Positions 55,311-64,000 of a stretch of DNA of 64,000 nt are shown here, piece by piece; the first letter of the stretch is position 1; every line of letters begins with the position of its first letter. A model generated the notes under the pieces. That model had not been told where the DNA came from. It saw only the letters and a list, made by a program, of their open reading frames with translations, and ran no database searches. Source of the stretch: Pseudomonadota bacterium (GTDB taxonomy: Bacteria; Cyanobacteriota; Vampirovibrionia; Obscuribacterales; Obscuribacteraceae); assembly GCA_021325555.1 (NCBI GenBank), contig JAJPGY010000032.1:99439-163438 (forward strand). The letters run 5' to 3'. The translations under genes and the position numbers were made by a program.

Positions 55311-56801
55311 TCAAACGGCAAGCAGGCGCTGCAAGTATCCCGAGAGGTCGCCGGCCGGGCTTGTCTTGAACTTCCGCAACATGGAAGCCAGGCAGACATT
55401 GACGCTCGAGCCGGAGACACAGAGCCTGTCCGTTATCTCTCGACCCGAGAGCCCTTCGGCCATAAGGCGCAGGACCTGCCCTTCCAGGTCGCTCAACTGC
55501 GCAGCCGCAGCATCCCCTCCCCGCTTTCCGGCTTCCGGCGCCGGCTCGTCTGCCTGCCGGTCGGCCCCCTCCTCGATGGCCAGCGCCTGCCTCAAGAGCA
55601 GCTCCGCATGGTCGAGGGAGCCCCTGGCGCATGCGAGCTCGGCCAGATTGCTCAGAACCTGCGCGTACTGGGAGCTGCCCAGCCGGCCCCCGGCCCGTAA
55701 CATCCCGGCCGCCCTCAGGAGCAGTCTCTCCGCCTCCCGATAGCTGCCCTCGGCCAGGCAGATTCCGGAAAGCGTGGTGAGGCAGCCGGCGATTGAGGGG
55801 TGCTCTTCGCCGAAGACCTGCCGGCGGATGGCGATCGAGCGGCGCAAAAGGGCCTGCGCCTGCTGATATCTGCCCAGGCAGACGTAGAGCTCGCCCAGCT
55901 CCTCCAGCGACTGCGCCACCTGCGGGTGGTGGTCGCCGAGCGCCCTTTTTCGCACGGCAAGCGCGCGCTTGCCCAGGCATTCCGCCTGCGCGTATCTGCC
56001 CTGCAGGCGGTGGACTCGGGCCAGCGAATTGAGCATCTGGGCCACCGGCAGGCTGTCCACCTCCTGCCACGAGCCTACTGCCCGCCCATCGCCTGCCGGC
56101 GGTGCCGGATCGAAAGAGCCGGGCGCCAGATGGCCGACCAGCTCACGGTAAGCGCTGGCCGCCCTGGCGTAAGCGCCTCTGCCGTGATAAAAGCCGGCCA
56201 GCTCGTACAGCAGGTCGGCTGAGCCCTCCGGGTCGGGCAGGGCGGCGCAGGCCGCCGGGTCGTTAGCGCTCGCCCTGGCGGCAACGCCGGCCAGGCGCTC
56301 GAGAAGATCGACCACCTGCGGATGCTCCGGTCCGAACATGCCCTCCAGAATGGCAAGCGCCCGCCGGTAACTTTCCCTCGACGCGTCAAGCTTGCCGGCA
56401 GCAGCGCTGCAGGCGGCCAGATCGCCGAGCGCCCGGGCAAGCAGGGTTTGCTCGGCTGCCGACGCGTTCTTCTGCCAGCTGGCGACGATCCGCTCGTAGA
56501 TAGGCAGCGCTTCTTCGTAGGCGCCGCGAGCGTCGTGAAGGGCGGCCAGGTGTCCCAGGCTGGTGAGGACGCTGGGGTCGTCGGGGCCGACGGCCTTCTC
56601 CTTGAGCGAGATTACCTCCCGGTACAGCGACTCCGCCTCGGCGAACTTGCCTTCGCGCTGGCAGCTTTCCGCAAGCGCGGAAAGCCGCGCCGTCAGGTGT
56701 ATCTCCCCCTGCGTCCCGCCGGCGGCGCCAGAGTCCCGCGCAGCCGCGTCCCAGGAAATCGCCCTGCCACTCCGGACGGTGGCACCGCTGCCGTCGCTCA
56801 T
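55311..56801 (-). CDS. TPR protein fused to a C-terminal LuxR-type HTH
   Basis: ATG 56801 (GGGGAGGG upstream) gives 496 residues. KLC-type TPR units run from about residue 40 to 400 (KFAEAESLYREVISLKEKAV, LPIYERIVASWQKN, SIAIRRQVFGEEHPSIAGCL). The last 60 residues read as a GerE/LuxR helix-turn-helix: LSDLEGQVLRLMAEGLSGRE, ITDRLCVSGSSVNVCLASML. MalT-like regulators have an ATPase, TPR and HTH; here the ATPase is absent. It is a plausible transcription factor whose TPR part senses a partner. It is the distal part of a cluster with two further TPR genes and a 58-residue membrane protein. Confidence 0.8.
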   Translation of the reverse strand: MSDGSGATVRSGRAISWDAAARDSGAAGGTQGEIHLTARLSALAESCQREGKFAEAESLYREVISLKEKAVGPDDPSVLTSLGHLAALHDARGAYEEALPIYERIVASWQKNASAAEQTLLARALGDLAACSAAAGKLDASRESYRRALAILEGMFGPEHPQVVDLLERLAGVAARASANDPAACAALPDPEGSADLLYELAGFYHGRGAYARAASAYRELVGHLAPGSFDPAPPAGDGRAVGSWQEVDSLPVAQMLNSLARVHRLQGRYAQAECLGKRALAVRKRALGDHHPQVAQSLEELGELYVCLGRYQQAQALLRRSIAIRRQVFGEEHPSIAGCLTTLSGICLAEGSYREAERLLLRAAGMLRAGGRLGSSQYAQVLSNLAELACARGSLDHAELLLRQALAIEEGADRQADEPAPEAGKRGGDAAAAQLSDLEGQVLRLMAEGLSGREITDRLCVSGSSVNVCLASMLRKFKTSPAGDLSGYLQRLLAV

Positions 56802-56945
56802 AGCCCTCCCCGCCGTTTCCAAGAGCACTTACAATCTGAACTCCGCAGAGATTATCTGGGAAATGGCCGCCCCTGTCCAGCCGGCCGGGCACCGTATCTG
56901 GGGACTCGGGTATGGGCCCGGCGGCTGCCGGGCGGATATGCCCGA

Positions 56946-57608
56946 TCAGCGTTTCTCGCCGCTCATGATCCTGTCCATCAGCTCGAGAGCACGCGCGTCG
57001 TTGGGATCCAGCTTCAGGGCGTAGCTGAGCTCCACCTTGGCGGCCGTGACCTCGCCCTTGCGGTAAAGCGCTTCTCCCAGATGGAAGCGGGCGTTCTCAT
57101 AATCCGCCTTCTGGGCCACGGCCTTGCGGTACTCCTCGATTGCCGCCCCGGCGTCACCCTGTCCCAGCAGAGCGTTGCCGAGCACAACGTGGTAGACCGG
57201 CTGCTCGGGATCCAGAGTCACGGCCTGCCGCGCCTCCGCAACGGCCTCGGCCGGGCGTTTCTGATCGGCCAGCACCACGGCCAGGTTGGAACGCGCCTGC
57301 GGCATATTCGGGTTCAGCTTGATCGCCCGGCGCAAGGCTCTCTCGGCTCCTGGCAGATCCCCGCTTTGCCTCAAGGCCCAACCGAGATCGTTCTGGGCAA
57401 CCGCATCCTGCGGGTTGGCCTCGGCCTGCCGCCGGCTCTCCTCGATTGGCGGCGCGCCCTGCTCGGCGCTGCGCCAGCTCGCGGGCCGGCCCGCATTCCC
57501 CGGCCCGCGCCGCTCGGCCAGCGCGCCAGGGGCCAGGCCGCTCAGACTCGCTGCCACCACCAGCGACACCACAATCTTTCCGCTCCCCGATATGCTCTGC
57601 CCGTTCAT
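56946..57608 (-). CDS. Exported TPR protein
   Basis: ATG 57608 with GAGAGG 5 bases upstream gives 220 residues. A signal peptide (IVVSLVVAASLSGLAPGALA, cleaved before ERRGP) is followed by four to five TPRs: NDLGWALRQSGDLPGAERAL, SNLAVVLADQKRPAEAVAEA, VLGNALLGQGDAGAAIEEYR and HLGEALYRKGEVTAAKVELS. It is likely a periplasmic scaffold. It lies 19 bases after the 58-residue membrane gene, in an operon. Confidence 0.83.
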   Translation of the reverse strand: MNGQSISGSGKIVVSLVVAASLSGLAPGALAERRGPGNAGRPASWRSAEQGAPPIEESRRQAEANPQDAVAQNDLGWALRQSGDLPGAERALRRAIKLNPNMPQARSNLAVVLADQKRPAEAVAEARQAVTLDPEQPVYHVVLGNALLGQGDAGAAIEEYRKAVAQKADYENARFHLGEALYRKGEVTAAKVELSYALKLDPNDARALELMDRIMSGEKR

Positions 57609-57627
57609 AATCACCTCTCGCCGACCG

Positions 57628-57804
57628 TTACCCCGGTGGGCCGATAATTGCCACCACCACGCAAAACAGCCCGATCGCCACCCCGAAGAGCCCGAACAGC
57701 GTGGATTCGATCAGGTCCTTGGCTTCCAGCGAATCCTTGACGAACCTGCCGCCGGCGGCGATGAAGATCCCCCCCACGACGAAAAGCAATATCCTCAAGA
57801 CCAT
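57628..57804 (-). CDS. 58-residue two-helix membrane protein
   Basis: A short frame from ATG 57804 to TAA 57628 encodes MVLRILLFVVGGIFIAAGGR, a short polar loop (FVKDSLEAKDLIES) and TLFGLFGVAIGLFCVVVAII. The hydrophobic-charged-hydrophobic pattern is a good sign of a real two-helix membrane protein. It starts 13 bases after the stop of the TPR lipoprotein gene and ends 19 bases before the exported TPR gene, filling the gap exactly. Its role may be to anchor or regulate the neighbouring TPR proteins (inference). Confidence 0.75.
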   Translation of the reverse strand: MVLRILLFVVGGIFIAAGGRFVKDSLEAKDLIESTLFGLFGVAIGLFCVVVAIIGPPG

Positions 57805-57817
57805 TGCGGGTGTCTCG

Positions 57818-58951
57818 TCAATGCCTGGCTTTGGGAGGCTTCATCGGGGGATGCGGCACGTTGGCCCAGATTTTCGCCCCCATCGACCGCACCTCGCCCT
57901 GCAGCGGCTTGTTGAAGGGGGCCAGTTGGGCGGCGGCGGTCAGGGCGATGCCCGACGCCATCCACTTCTTCTCCTCAAAGAACACCTGGGCCAGCAAAAG
58001 CTGTGCATAAGGATCGATCGGCGTCAGCTGGGCGGCCTTGACCGCCTCCGCCTCCGCCTCCTTGAGCCTGCCTTCCTTAAGGTAGGCAGCGGCCAGGGCG
58101 CGGTGTGCCGGTCCGTAGTTGCCGCTCATCTTGACGGCGTTGCTGGCCTCGGCCGCCGCCTCGGCAACCTTTCCTTGCTTGAGGTAGATGTCCGATTGCA
58201 TCACCGGCACGTTTGGATCCTTGGGCGCAAGAGCCGCCAGCTTCTCGTTGGCCGCGGCGGCGTCGGCAAGCTTGCCCTCGCTGGTGAGCGTGCTCACGTA
58301 AGCGATCAGGGCGCCGGCGTCTTTGGGCATCAGCCGCACGGCTTGCTCCAGCAGCGGCTCCGCCTCGCCATAACGCGCCATGATGGCCAGCAAGCCGCCG
58401 TAGGCGGCATAAGCCGGCCCGAAGTTCTTGTCCTCGGCGATGGCCGCCCTGTATTCCTTTTCCGCCTCCGGCACCTTGCCCTGCATCTGCAGCGCCAGCG
58501 CCACCAGCGTGTGCTGGCTTGCGCGGCTGGTGGGCGTCGCCGTCGCCTCTGGCTGCTGGAGCGACAGGCGCGCCTCCTCCTCGGCGTCGCGGAAAGAGCC
58601 CAGCCCGAGAAGCGCCCGGGACAGCGCCGCGTGCGTGTTGGCCACGCGCGGCTCATAGCGGACGCCCTCACGGGCGGCGACCTCGGCCTCCTGATACTTG
58701 CCCTGCGCGGACAGGATGTCCGCCAGCATCGCCGAGGAGAGGCCGTACTCTTTGCCCTCCTTGATCGCCTTGTCAGCCTGCGCCTCCGCCTCCGCGTACT
58801 GGCCGGCCAGGTAGAGCTGTTGCGCACGCTGCAAAGCAGAAGGTCCCAGAGTCGGCAGCTGAACGGGCAACCCCTGGCTGCAGCCCGTCAGGGCGACGCT
58901 GGTGCAGATGAAAATGCACGTTCTGAGCTTGTTTAGCCGACTAACGTTCAC
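57818..58951 (-). CDS. TPR lipoprotein
   Basis: The 377-residue protein (GTG 58951; the frame is open to 58972) has the lipobox SVALTGC after a short signal and about nine TPR-type repeats, for example LYLAGQYAEAEAQADKAIKE, MLADILSAQGKYQEAEVAAR and LLAIMARYGEAEPLLEQAVR. The C-terminal tail is Pro/Lys-rich. It resembles lipid-anchored TPR scaffolds of secretion or assembly systems. It is the proximal member of the run of TPR genes down to 55311. Confidence 0.83.
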   Translation of the reverse strand: MNVSRLNKLRTCIFICTSVALTGCSQGLPVQLPTLGPSALQRAQQLYLAGQYAEAEAQADKAIKEGKEYGLSSAMLADILSAQGKYQEAEVAAREGVRYEPRVANTHAALSRALLGLGSFRDAEEEARLSLQQPEATATPTSRASQHTLVALALQMQGKVPEAEKEYRAAIAEDKNFGPAYAAYGGLLAIMARYGEAEPLLEQAVRLMPKDAGALIAYVSTLTSEGKLADAAAANEKLAALAPKDPNVPVMQSDIYLKQGKVAEAAAEASNAVKMSGNYGPAHRALAAAYLKEGRLKEAEAEAVKAAQLTPIDPYAQLLLAQVFFEEKKWMASGIALTAAAQLAPFNKPLQGEVRSMGAKIWANVPHPPMKPPKARH

Positions 58952-58996
58952 GCGCCAACCCGGCACAACCACCGACGACCTGATATTAGCATGTCG

Positions 58997-59278
58997 CTAG
59001 ATGACCTTTTTCTTCGGCAGGCTCAGGTGTCCGGTCAGCGCGATGGCCACGGCGACGAGCGCGATGACCTGCGTGAAAAGCCCGATGGTCAGCCAGACCT
59101 TGTCCGCTCTGGTCACGCCCTCCATCTGCCCGAGCTGATCCACCTTCGGCTTTGCCGGGGGCAGGGGAACAGCCCCGCTTACCCCGTCCGCCAGGGCGGC
59201 AGGCGCGGCAAGGCCAAAGATCGCAACGGAGGTCAGACAGGAGAAGGCCAGTCGTTTCGCTTTCTTCAGTTGGTTCAT
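58997..59278 (-). CDS. Small exported or membrane protein
   Basis: The 93-residue protein has a signal peptide (LAFSCLTSVAIFGLAAPAAL, AADG region) and a C-terminal helix (VWLTIGLFTQVIALVAVAIA) ending in a Lys-rich stop-transfer PKKKVI. GGGAG lies 9 bases before the ATG. It sits between the AmrS and TPR lipoprotein genes on the same strand. No family recognised. Confidence 0.65.
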   Translation of the reverse strand: MNQLKKAKRLAFSCLTSVAIFGLAAPAALADGVSGAVPLPPAKPKVDQLGQMEGVTRADKVWLTIGLFTQVIALVAVAIALTGHLSLPKKKVI

Positions 59279-59350
59279 AATGGATCGCTCCCAACGGCCG
59301 CATATTTTTATCCTATACCTGAAGGCCGGATTTGGGTCGCCCGCATCGCC

Positions 59351-60601
<1,251 letters not shown>

Positions 60602-60827
60602 GGTTGCACCCTGCCGGACAGCCCGGCTGCCCGGTCACGTCCCGCGCGACCCCGTATCCCTTCGCCAGCGCATGCGCTCCGCCGGCTTCAGCCTTACGTG
60701 CTCGTGCCTGAATCTATCTTAACGCTTTGCGGAGATCAGGGAGCGACCCGCGCCTGCCCGCCCGGTCCGGCGTCAATCCACGGACGGCAACCGGGCGCGT
60801 TCTCGATCGCCTGCAGGGAAGCGATTG

Positions 60828-61247
60828 TCAGCTGGCAGCCAACGCTCTGGCTGCGACCGGGGCGCTCGCGCTCCTGCCGCCCGCCGCAACCAGGTTGACC
60901 AGGGTGACAAACAGCTCCGCATCCGGCTGGCCCTTGCGGAAGAAAGCATCGGCGCCGGCGCTCATGGCGGCCGCAGGCAAGCCCTCCTCGAACCAGTTGC
61001 CCCGGCTCAGCACCACAATGCGGCTTCGCGGATAGCGGCGCCTGATCTCCCTCAACATCGACGTGTACCTGACCCCGGCCATCTCCGGATCGACAAGCAC
61101 GACATCGGGCACCTCTCCGTCGCCGTCGAAGGGAACGGCATCGCAAGCCCGGACGCAGGCGCGGGGGTTGAGCCCCTTCAACCACGCCTTCAGCCCGAGC
61201 GCATAGATTCGATCATCGTCGATAACAAGAACGTGCAACCGTTTCAT
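60828..61247 (-). CDS. Stand-alone receiver-domain response regulator
   Basis: ATG 61247 gives 139 residues consisting of a single REC domain: acidic pocket HVLVIDDDRIYALG, phosphoacceptor Asp in VVLVDPEMAG, Ser in IVVLSRGN and Lys in FFRKGQPDAE. The C-terminus is a short Ala-rich tail, with no output domain. CheY-like single-domain regulators act by protein contact. No histidine kinase lies in the window. Confidence 0.85.
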   Translation of the reverse strand: MKRLHVLVIDDDRIYALGLKAWLKGLNPRACVRACDAVPFDGDGEVPDVVLVDPEMAGVRYTSMLREIRRRYPRSRIVVLSRGNWFEEGLPAAAMSAGADAFFRKGQPDAELFVTLVNLVAAGGRSASAPVAARALAAS

Positions 61248-61657
61248 AGCAAACCTGCCTTCCCGAACAAGCGGCAGCCCCGCAGCCAATCGATCGGCCG
61301 GGACGCCACAAGACCCGAATTACACCAGAGCGACAGCGACCATTCACCACCGCCCCGTCCCTATCTACCACGATATACGGCAGCCCAACCGCGCGCATCA
61401 CGCGCGATGGTGATCCTCGCTATCCCCCGAAATTATCAGCAGCCCGGCACCAAGCCCGGAGGCGCCAGCCGGCGCGGCTTGCCGCGGCAGCCGGGGCGCC
61501 ACCACGCGCAATGGCACGCATATCGGACGCAGGTAAAATCTTGCGGGCGCCCGTCCAATTCTTCTTCTGCTCGTATAGAAACCGCCACCGGCATGGTCGG
61601 AACGATGAGTGCAATCCCTTCCCAATCCCGTTTCGTAATCCTCCCACTCCGTAAGCA

Positions 61658-61680
61658 AAAGGCTCACGGGATGAGCCTTT
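61658..61680 (+). terminator. Isolated hairpin resembling an intrinsic terminator
   Basis: AAAGGCTCA-CGGGA-TGAGCCTTT is a 9-bp perfect stem with a 5-base loop; a short T run ends the right arm. It is not downstream of any annotated gene on either strand: the receiver gene runs away from it on the left and the DG-repeat gene starts to its right. Confidence 0.4.
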
Positions 61681-61697
61681 CCGGTCCGCCGTGGCGC

Positions 61698-61726
61698 TTG
61701 ACAAGATTGTCGTAAGATCTGAAAAT
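61698..61726 (+). promoter_or_regulatory. Promoter for the DG-repeat protein gene
   Basis: A perfect -35 TTGACA at 61698-61703, then a 17-base spacer and GAAAAT (4/6) at 61721-61726. Start of transcription near 61733 leaves a leader of about 47 bases before ATG 61780. Confidence 0.55.
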
Positions 61727-61779
61727 GATATTCGGCCCACCAGCGCCGGGCGGGCTTTGCGAGGTTCAATCTCCTTACC

Positions 61780-63756
61780 ATGGGCGACTCCCCCAATCAG
61801 AACAACCGGCACGCGGACGGCAAGGACGCGCAGACCAGGCCGCCGGAGCACAAAGACGGCGGCGGGCTCTTCGGCGGCATCTTCGGCTGGGTGAAGAAAG
61901 AAGCCTCGGACGCCGAAAATGCGGTGAGCTCGCTTTTCTCCTCCAAGTCCGGCTCCAGCGGCGACTGGACCAAGGTGAACGACCACACGCTTCAAAACAA
62001 GGCGGGGGAAACGGTCACCCTGGCCAACCCCGGCGATCAGTCGCAGGCCCGCCTGTTCAACTATGACTGGAACAACGCGCTCACCTGGGCCGACGTGGTC
62101 GGAGCGCCGCCCGCCCATACCACCGGCAGCGATGTCCAGGGGGCGCAGCCCGGAACCGATGCCGGGGGCAACAACTGGATAACCGGCAGCATGCTGCTGG
62201 ACCTGCTGCAGTCGGACAACCCGAGCCCGCAAAAGCCCGCCGCCGGTCAGGAGGTGACCCTGCAGGACGGCACGACCATCGGCGCCGACGGCTCAATCGT
62301 CTTCTCCAAAAGCGATGCTGCAAGCCAGTCTTCCGGTCAGAAGGTCGAGCACGACTTCAAGGACGCTCAGGGCGTCGAGCACAAGTTGCTGATCCAGGAC
62401 CACCACGTCTTTTACGATAACACCGACATAACCGCCAACGAGATCGATCGCCAGGACGGCACTTTCGAGACCACCATCCAGAAAGCCGGCCCGCAGAAGG
62501 GCACCGTCTCCGTCACCGGCGCCGCCGGAACATTCGAGCAGACGACCGTCAACGGGCAGACCGTGCGCGCCGTGAGCGAGGGCGGGTCCACCTACCAGGT
62601 GGGCACGAACGGCACCGCCACGGTAACGGATGCCAGCGGCGCCCCCGAGGCTCAACTTACCAGCTCGGGCGCCACCGCCCGCATGCCGGACGGCTCGAAA
62701 GTGGTTGTGACCACGGCCACCACCGGAGCGGGCTCGGACCAGGCTCCGCCGAGCGCCGAGGCACCGACGAGCGGCTGGTTGGTGGACCAAAACACCAAGG
62801 GGCTGGTGACCCGGGAGAAAGACGGCACGATCATCCGGGTGCTGCCCAACGGCGTCGTCTCCCTAATGAAAGGGGACGTCGAGATCGAGATCACCCCGGA
62901 CGGCAAGCACATGCGCATGCGCCGCGGCAACGGCGACTGGCAGGAGGTCGCCAACAAGGGCGAGGTGCCCGCGAACCTGAGGGACAAGATCCAGGGCACC
63001 ACGATTCAATCCGACAACGGCCAGCAGTACAACATGGCCACCAAGCAGGTCACCGTCCTGGATCCCCACAACAGGCACCACCGTGAAACCATCATCGACA
63101 ACAGCCGGCCGGACGGCCCCCGCGTCCACCTCAGGGACGGGCGGATCATGCAGGCTCAGGGGCCGGACATTGTCATATTCAACCCGAGCCACCCGCACCA
63201 GCAGCCGGTAGTCTGGCATTGCCGGACCGGGCATTTGACCGGTCCGATGGGCGATGTCGGCCCGGACAAGACGGTCTTGGCAAACGGCGAGGAGATCTAT
63301 ACCGACGGCACGGTCAGGTTCCGCAACGCCGACGGCACCTACGATACTTACAACGCCGCCGACGGCAGCTTTGATTTTGCCGACGGGACGCGCGTTCTGG
63401 CCGACGGCACGGTGGAGACCCCCGACGGCTGGAGCAGCAGCGGCGCCTTTGGCGACAACGCGGGCGGCCCGGCCGCCTCCCCCATGGCCTCGCCTGAGAA
63501 CGCCCGCGCAGCCGCCGACCAGGCCATTGGCGTCGCCGACGCCATCCTCGGCAAGAGCGACCTGTCCACCAGCGACATCGGCAGGGCGATCGGCGTGGAA
63601 GGCTCTATAGCCTCACAGATCGGCATCTTCATGGCCAGGGGCGATCTGCAGACGGTTGCCCGGCTCATGAACGCCATGACCCAGCTCGAGGGCGCCATCA
63701 ATTACGCCCTGACCAACTCCCGGGACCTGAAAGCCCCCCAAGCGCCTAAAAACTGA
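61780..63756 (+). CDS. Large DG-repeat protein of unknown function
   Basis: The 658-residue protein is acidic and rich in Gly, Asp and Thr. After a polar N-terminus and a short hydrophobic GGGLFGGIFGWVKKE come repeated beta-hairpin-like units with DG turns: VTLQDGTTIGADGSIVFSKS, ARMPDGSKVVVTT, KDGTIIRVLPNGVVSLMKGD, EIEITPDGKHMRMRRGNGDW, VLANGEEIYTDGTVRFRNAD and GSFDFADGTRVLADGTVETP. They resemble YD/RHS-like or beta-solenoid repeats. The last 90 residues are Ala-rich and helical. No signal peptide is recognisable. Probably a surface or envelope protein of lineage-specific type. Confidence 0.75.
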   Translation: MGDSPNQNNRHADGKDAQTRPPEHKDGGGLFGGIFGWVKKEASDAENAVSSLFSSKSGSSGDWTKVNDHTLQNKAGETVTLANPGDQSQARLFNYDWNNALTWADVVGAPPAHTTGSDVQGAQPGTDAGGNNWITGSMLLDLLQSDNPSPQKPAAGQEVTLQDGTTIGADGSIVFSKSDAASQSSGQKVEHDFKDAQGVEHKLLIQDHHVFYDNTDITANEIDRQDGTFETTIQKAGPQKGTVSVTGAAGTFEQTTVNGQTVRAVSEGGSTYQVGTNGTATVTDASGAPEAQLTSSGATARMPDGSKVVVTTATTGAGSDQAPPSAEAPTSGWLVDQNTKGLVTREKDGTIIRVLPNGVVSLMKGDVEIEITPDGKHMRMRRGNGDWQEVANKGEVPANLRDKIQGTTIQSDNGQQYNMATKQVTVLDPHNRHHRETIIDNSRPDGPRVHLRDGRIMQAQGPDIVIFNPSHPHQQPVVWHCRTGHLTGPMGDVGPDKTVLANGEEIYTDGTVRFRNADGTYDTYNAADGSFDFADGTRVLADGTVETPDGWSSSGAFGDNAGGPAASPMASPENARAAADQAIGVADAILGKSDLSTSDIGRAIGVEGSIASQIGIFMARGDLQTVARLMNAMTQLEGAINYALTNSRDLKAPQAPKN

Positions 63757-64000
63757 CCCGCTGCCGGAAGACGAAAGTGGGTATATAAGGACTGCCAAGG
63801 GGACGAAGCTACCGGAGCCGTCCAGAGGCGCGGGGTCGCTTGCGACGGAGCGCCAGGCGAAGCCTGCCCCGCCCGCATCCCGCATGAACCTCAAGCGAGC
63901 GGAGACGCGCAGCCGGGCAGTGGAGCGGAGGATTCCGAGGAGGAATCCGCAGCGGAACGAACAAGTTGACGTTCGGAGCGAGCGTAAATGAGCGAGCGGA
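63757..64000 (+). repeat. Structured repeat element related to the 115-bp repeats
   Basis: This gene-free end of the window contains many GC hairpin-like stretches. At 63930-63948 the sequence GGATTCCGAGGAGGAATCC forms a 7-bp stem with loop GAGGA, the same loop and position as hairpin 1 of the 8534-8773 repeats, with a compensatory stem change. It is followed by CGCAGC and then a second stem, CGAAC pairing with GTTCG. It lies downstream of the DG-repeat gene in the same orientation. Confidence 0.6.

Larger units (their letters stand above)
61290..61779. other. 490-base divergent region between the receiver gene and the DG-repeat protein
   Basis: It contains the isolated hairpin 61658-61680 and the promoter 61698-61726. 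Between 61290 and 61657 I see no coding frame with good composition. A small RNA ending at the hairpin is possible but there is no direct evidence. Confidence 0.45.

Overview
The window is a high-GC, gene-dense piece of bacterial chromosome carrying mostly housekeeping genes. I see no phage, transposase, CRISPR or rRNA. The best guess for the host is a diderm, non-photosynthetic relative of Cyanobacteria (Melainabacteria/Vampirovibrionia, Obscuribacterales-like). The grounds are a RecG with a long N-terminal helical extension, a DUF151 bifunctional nuclease of cyanobacterial type, an MglA GTPase near a cNMP/DUF4388 protein, many kinesin-light-chain-like TPR proteins, and very large low-complexity proteins rich in DG-type turns. 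This placement is inference; a marker-gene tree would settle it.

Layout, 1-20 kb: end of an upstream gene, cNMP-binding/DUF4388 protein, then on the minus strand recG and mglA; rpmB on plus; a minus-strand block hslO, prmC, prfA, tRNA-Ser(GGA), two copies of a 115-bp repeat, tpiA; divergent lipA, a TPR protein and cobS in a tight plus-strand operon; secreted hypotheticals including a GH75-like fragment in a lower-GC patch; a GH38 alpha-mannosidase coupled to a TIM-barrel isomerase-like gene; a PDZ protein.

Layout, 20-40 kb: mdh; an overlapping operon (secreted NTF2-like protein, lspA, rluD-like, LapA-like); bifunctional nuclease; tRNA-Leu(GAG); HerA-like ATPase; a bacterial-PH-like membrane protein; a cytochrome c lipoprotein; murA and aspartokinase; HAD hydrolase; a B12-binding radical SAM enzyme of the DUF4070 class; comM; TPR membrane protein.

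Layout, 40-64 kb: a 1054-residue disordered protein with hydrophobic repeats and a LysM-like end; LRV repeat protein and MscS channel; TPR lipoprotein; a possible Sm-like small protein with a near-consensus promoter; aspS; an EF-G-like factor lacking the catalytic His; rpsU; a GH26-resembling lipoprotein; a minus-strand cluster of TPR proteins that includes a TPR-LuxR fusion and a 58-residue membrane protein; AmrS-type radical SAM enzyme; a stand-alone receiver; a 658-residue DG-repeat protein. The window closes with an element sharing a covarying hairpin with the repeats beside tRNA-Ser.

Functionally the window covers translation (rpmB, rpsU, prfA, prmC, aspS, two tRNAs, rluD), central metabolism (tpiA, mdh, lipA, lysC), envelope building (murA, lspA, lipoproteins) and DNA processing (recG, comM, herA-like). 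The accessory content is dominated by TPR and low-complexity secreted proteins. The most unusual signals are the covarying hairpin repeat, an LspA with Glu at a catalytic Asp position, and the TPR/LuxR cluster.
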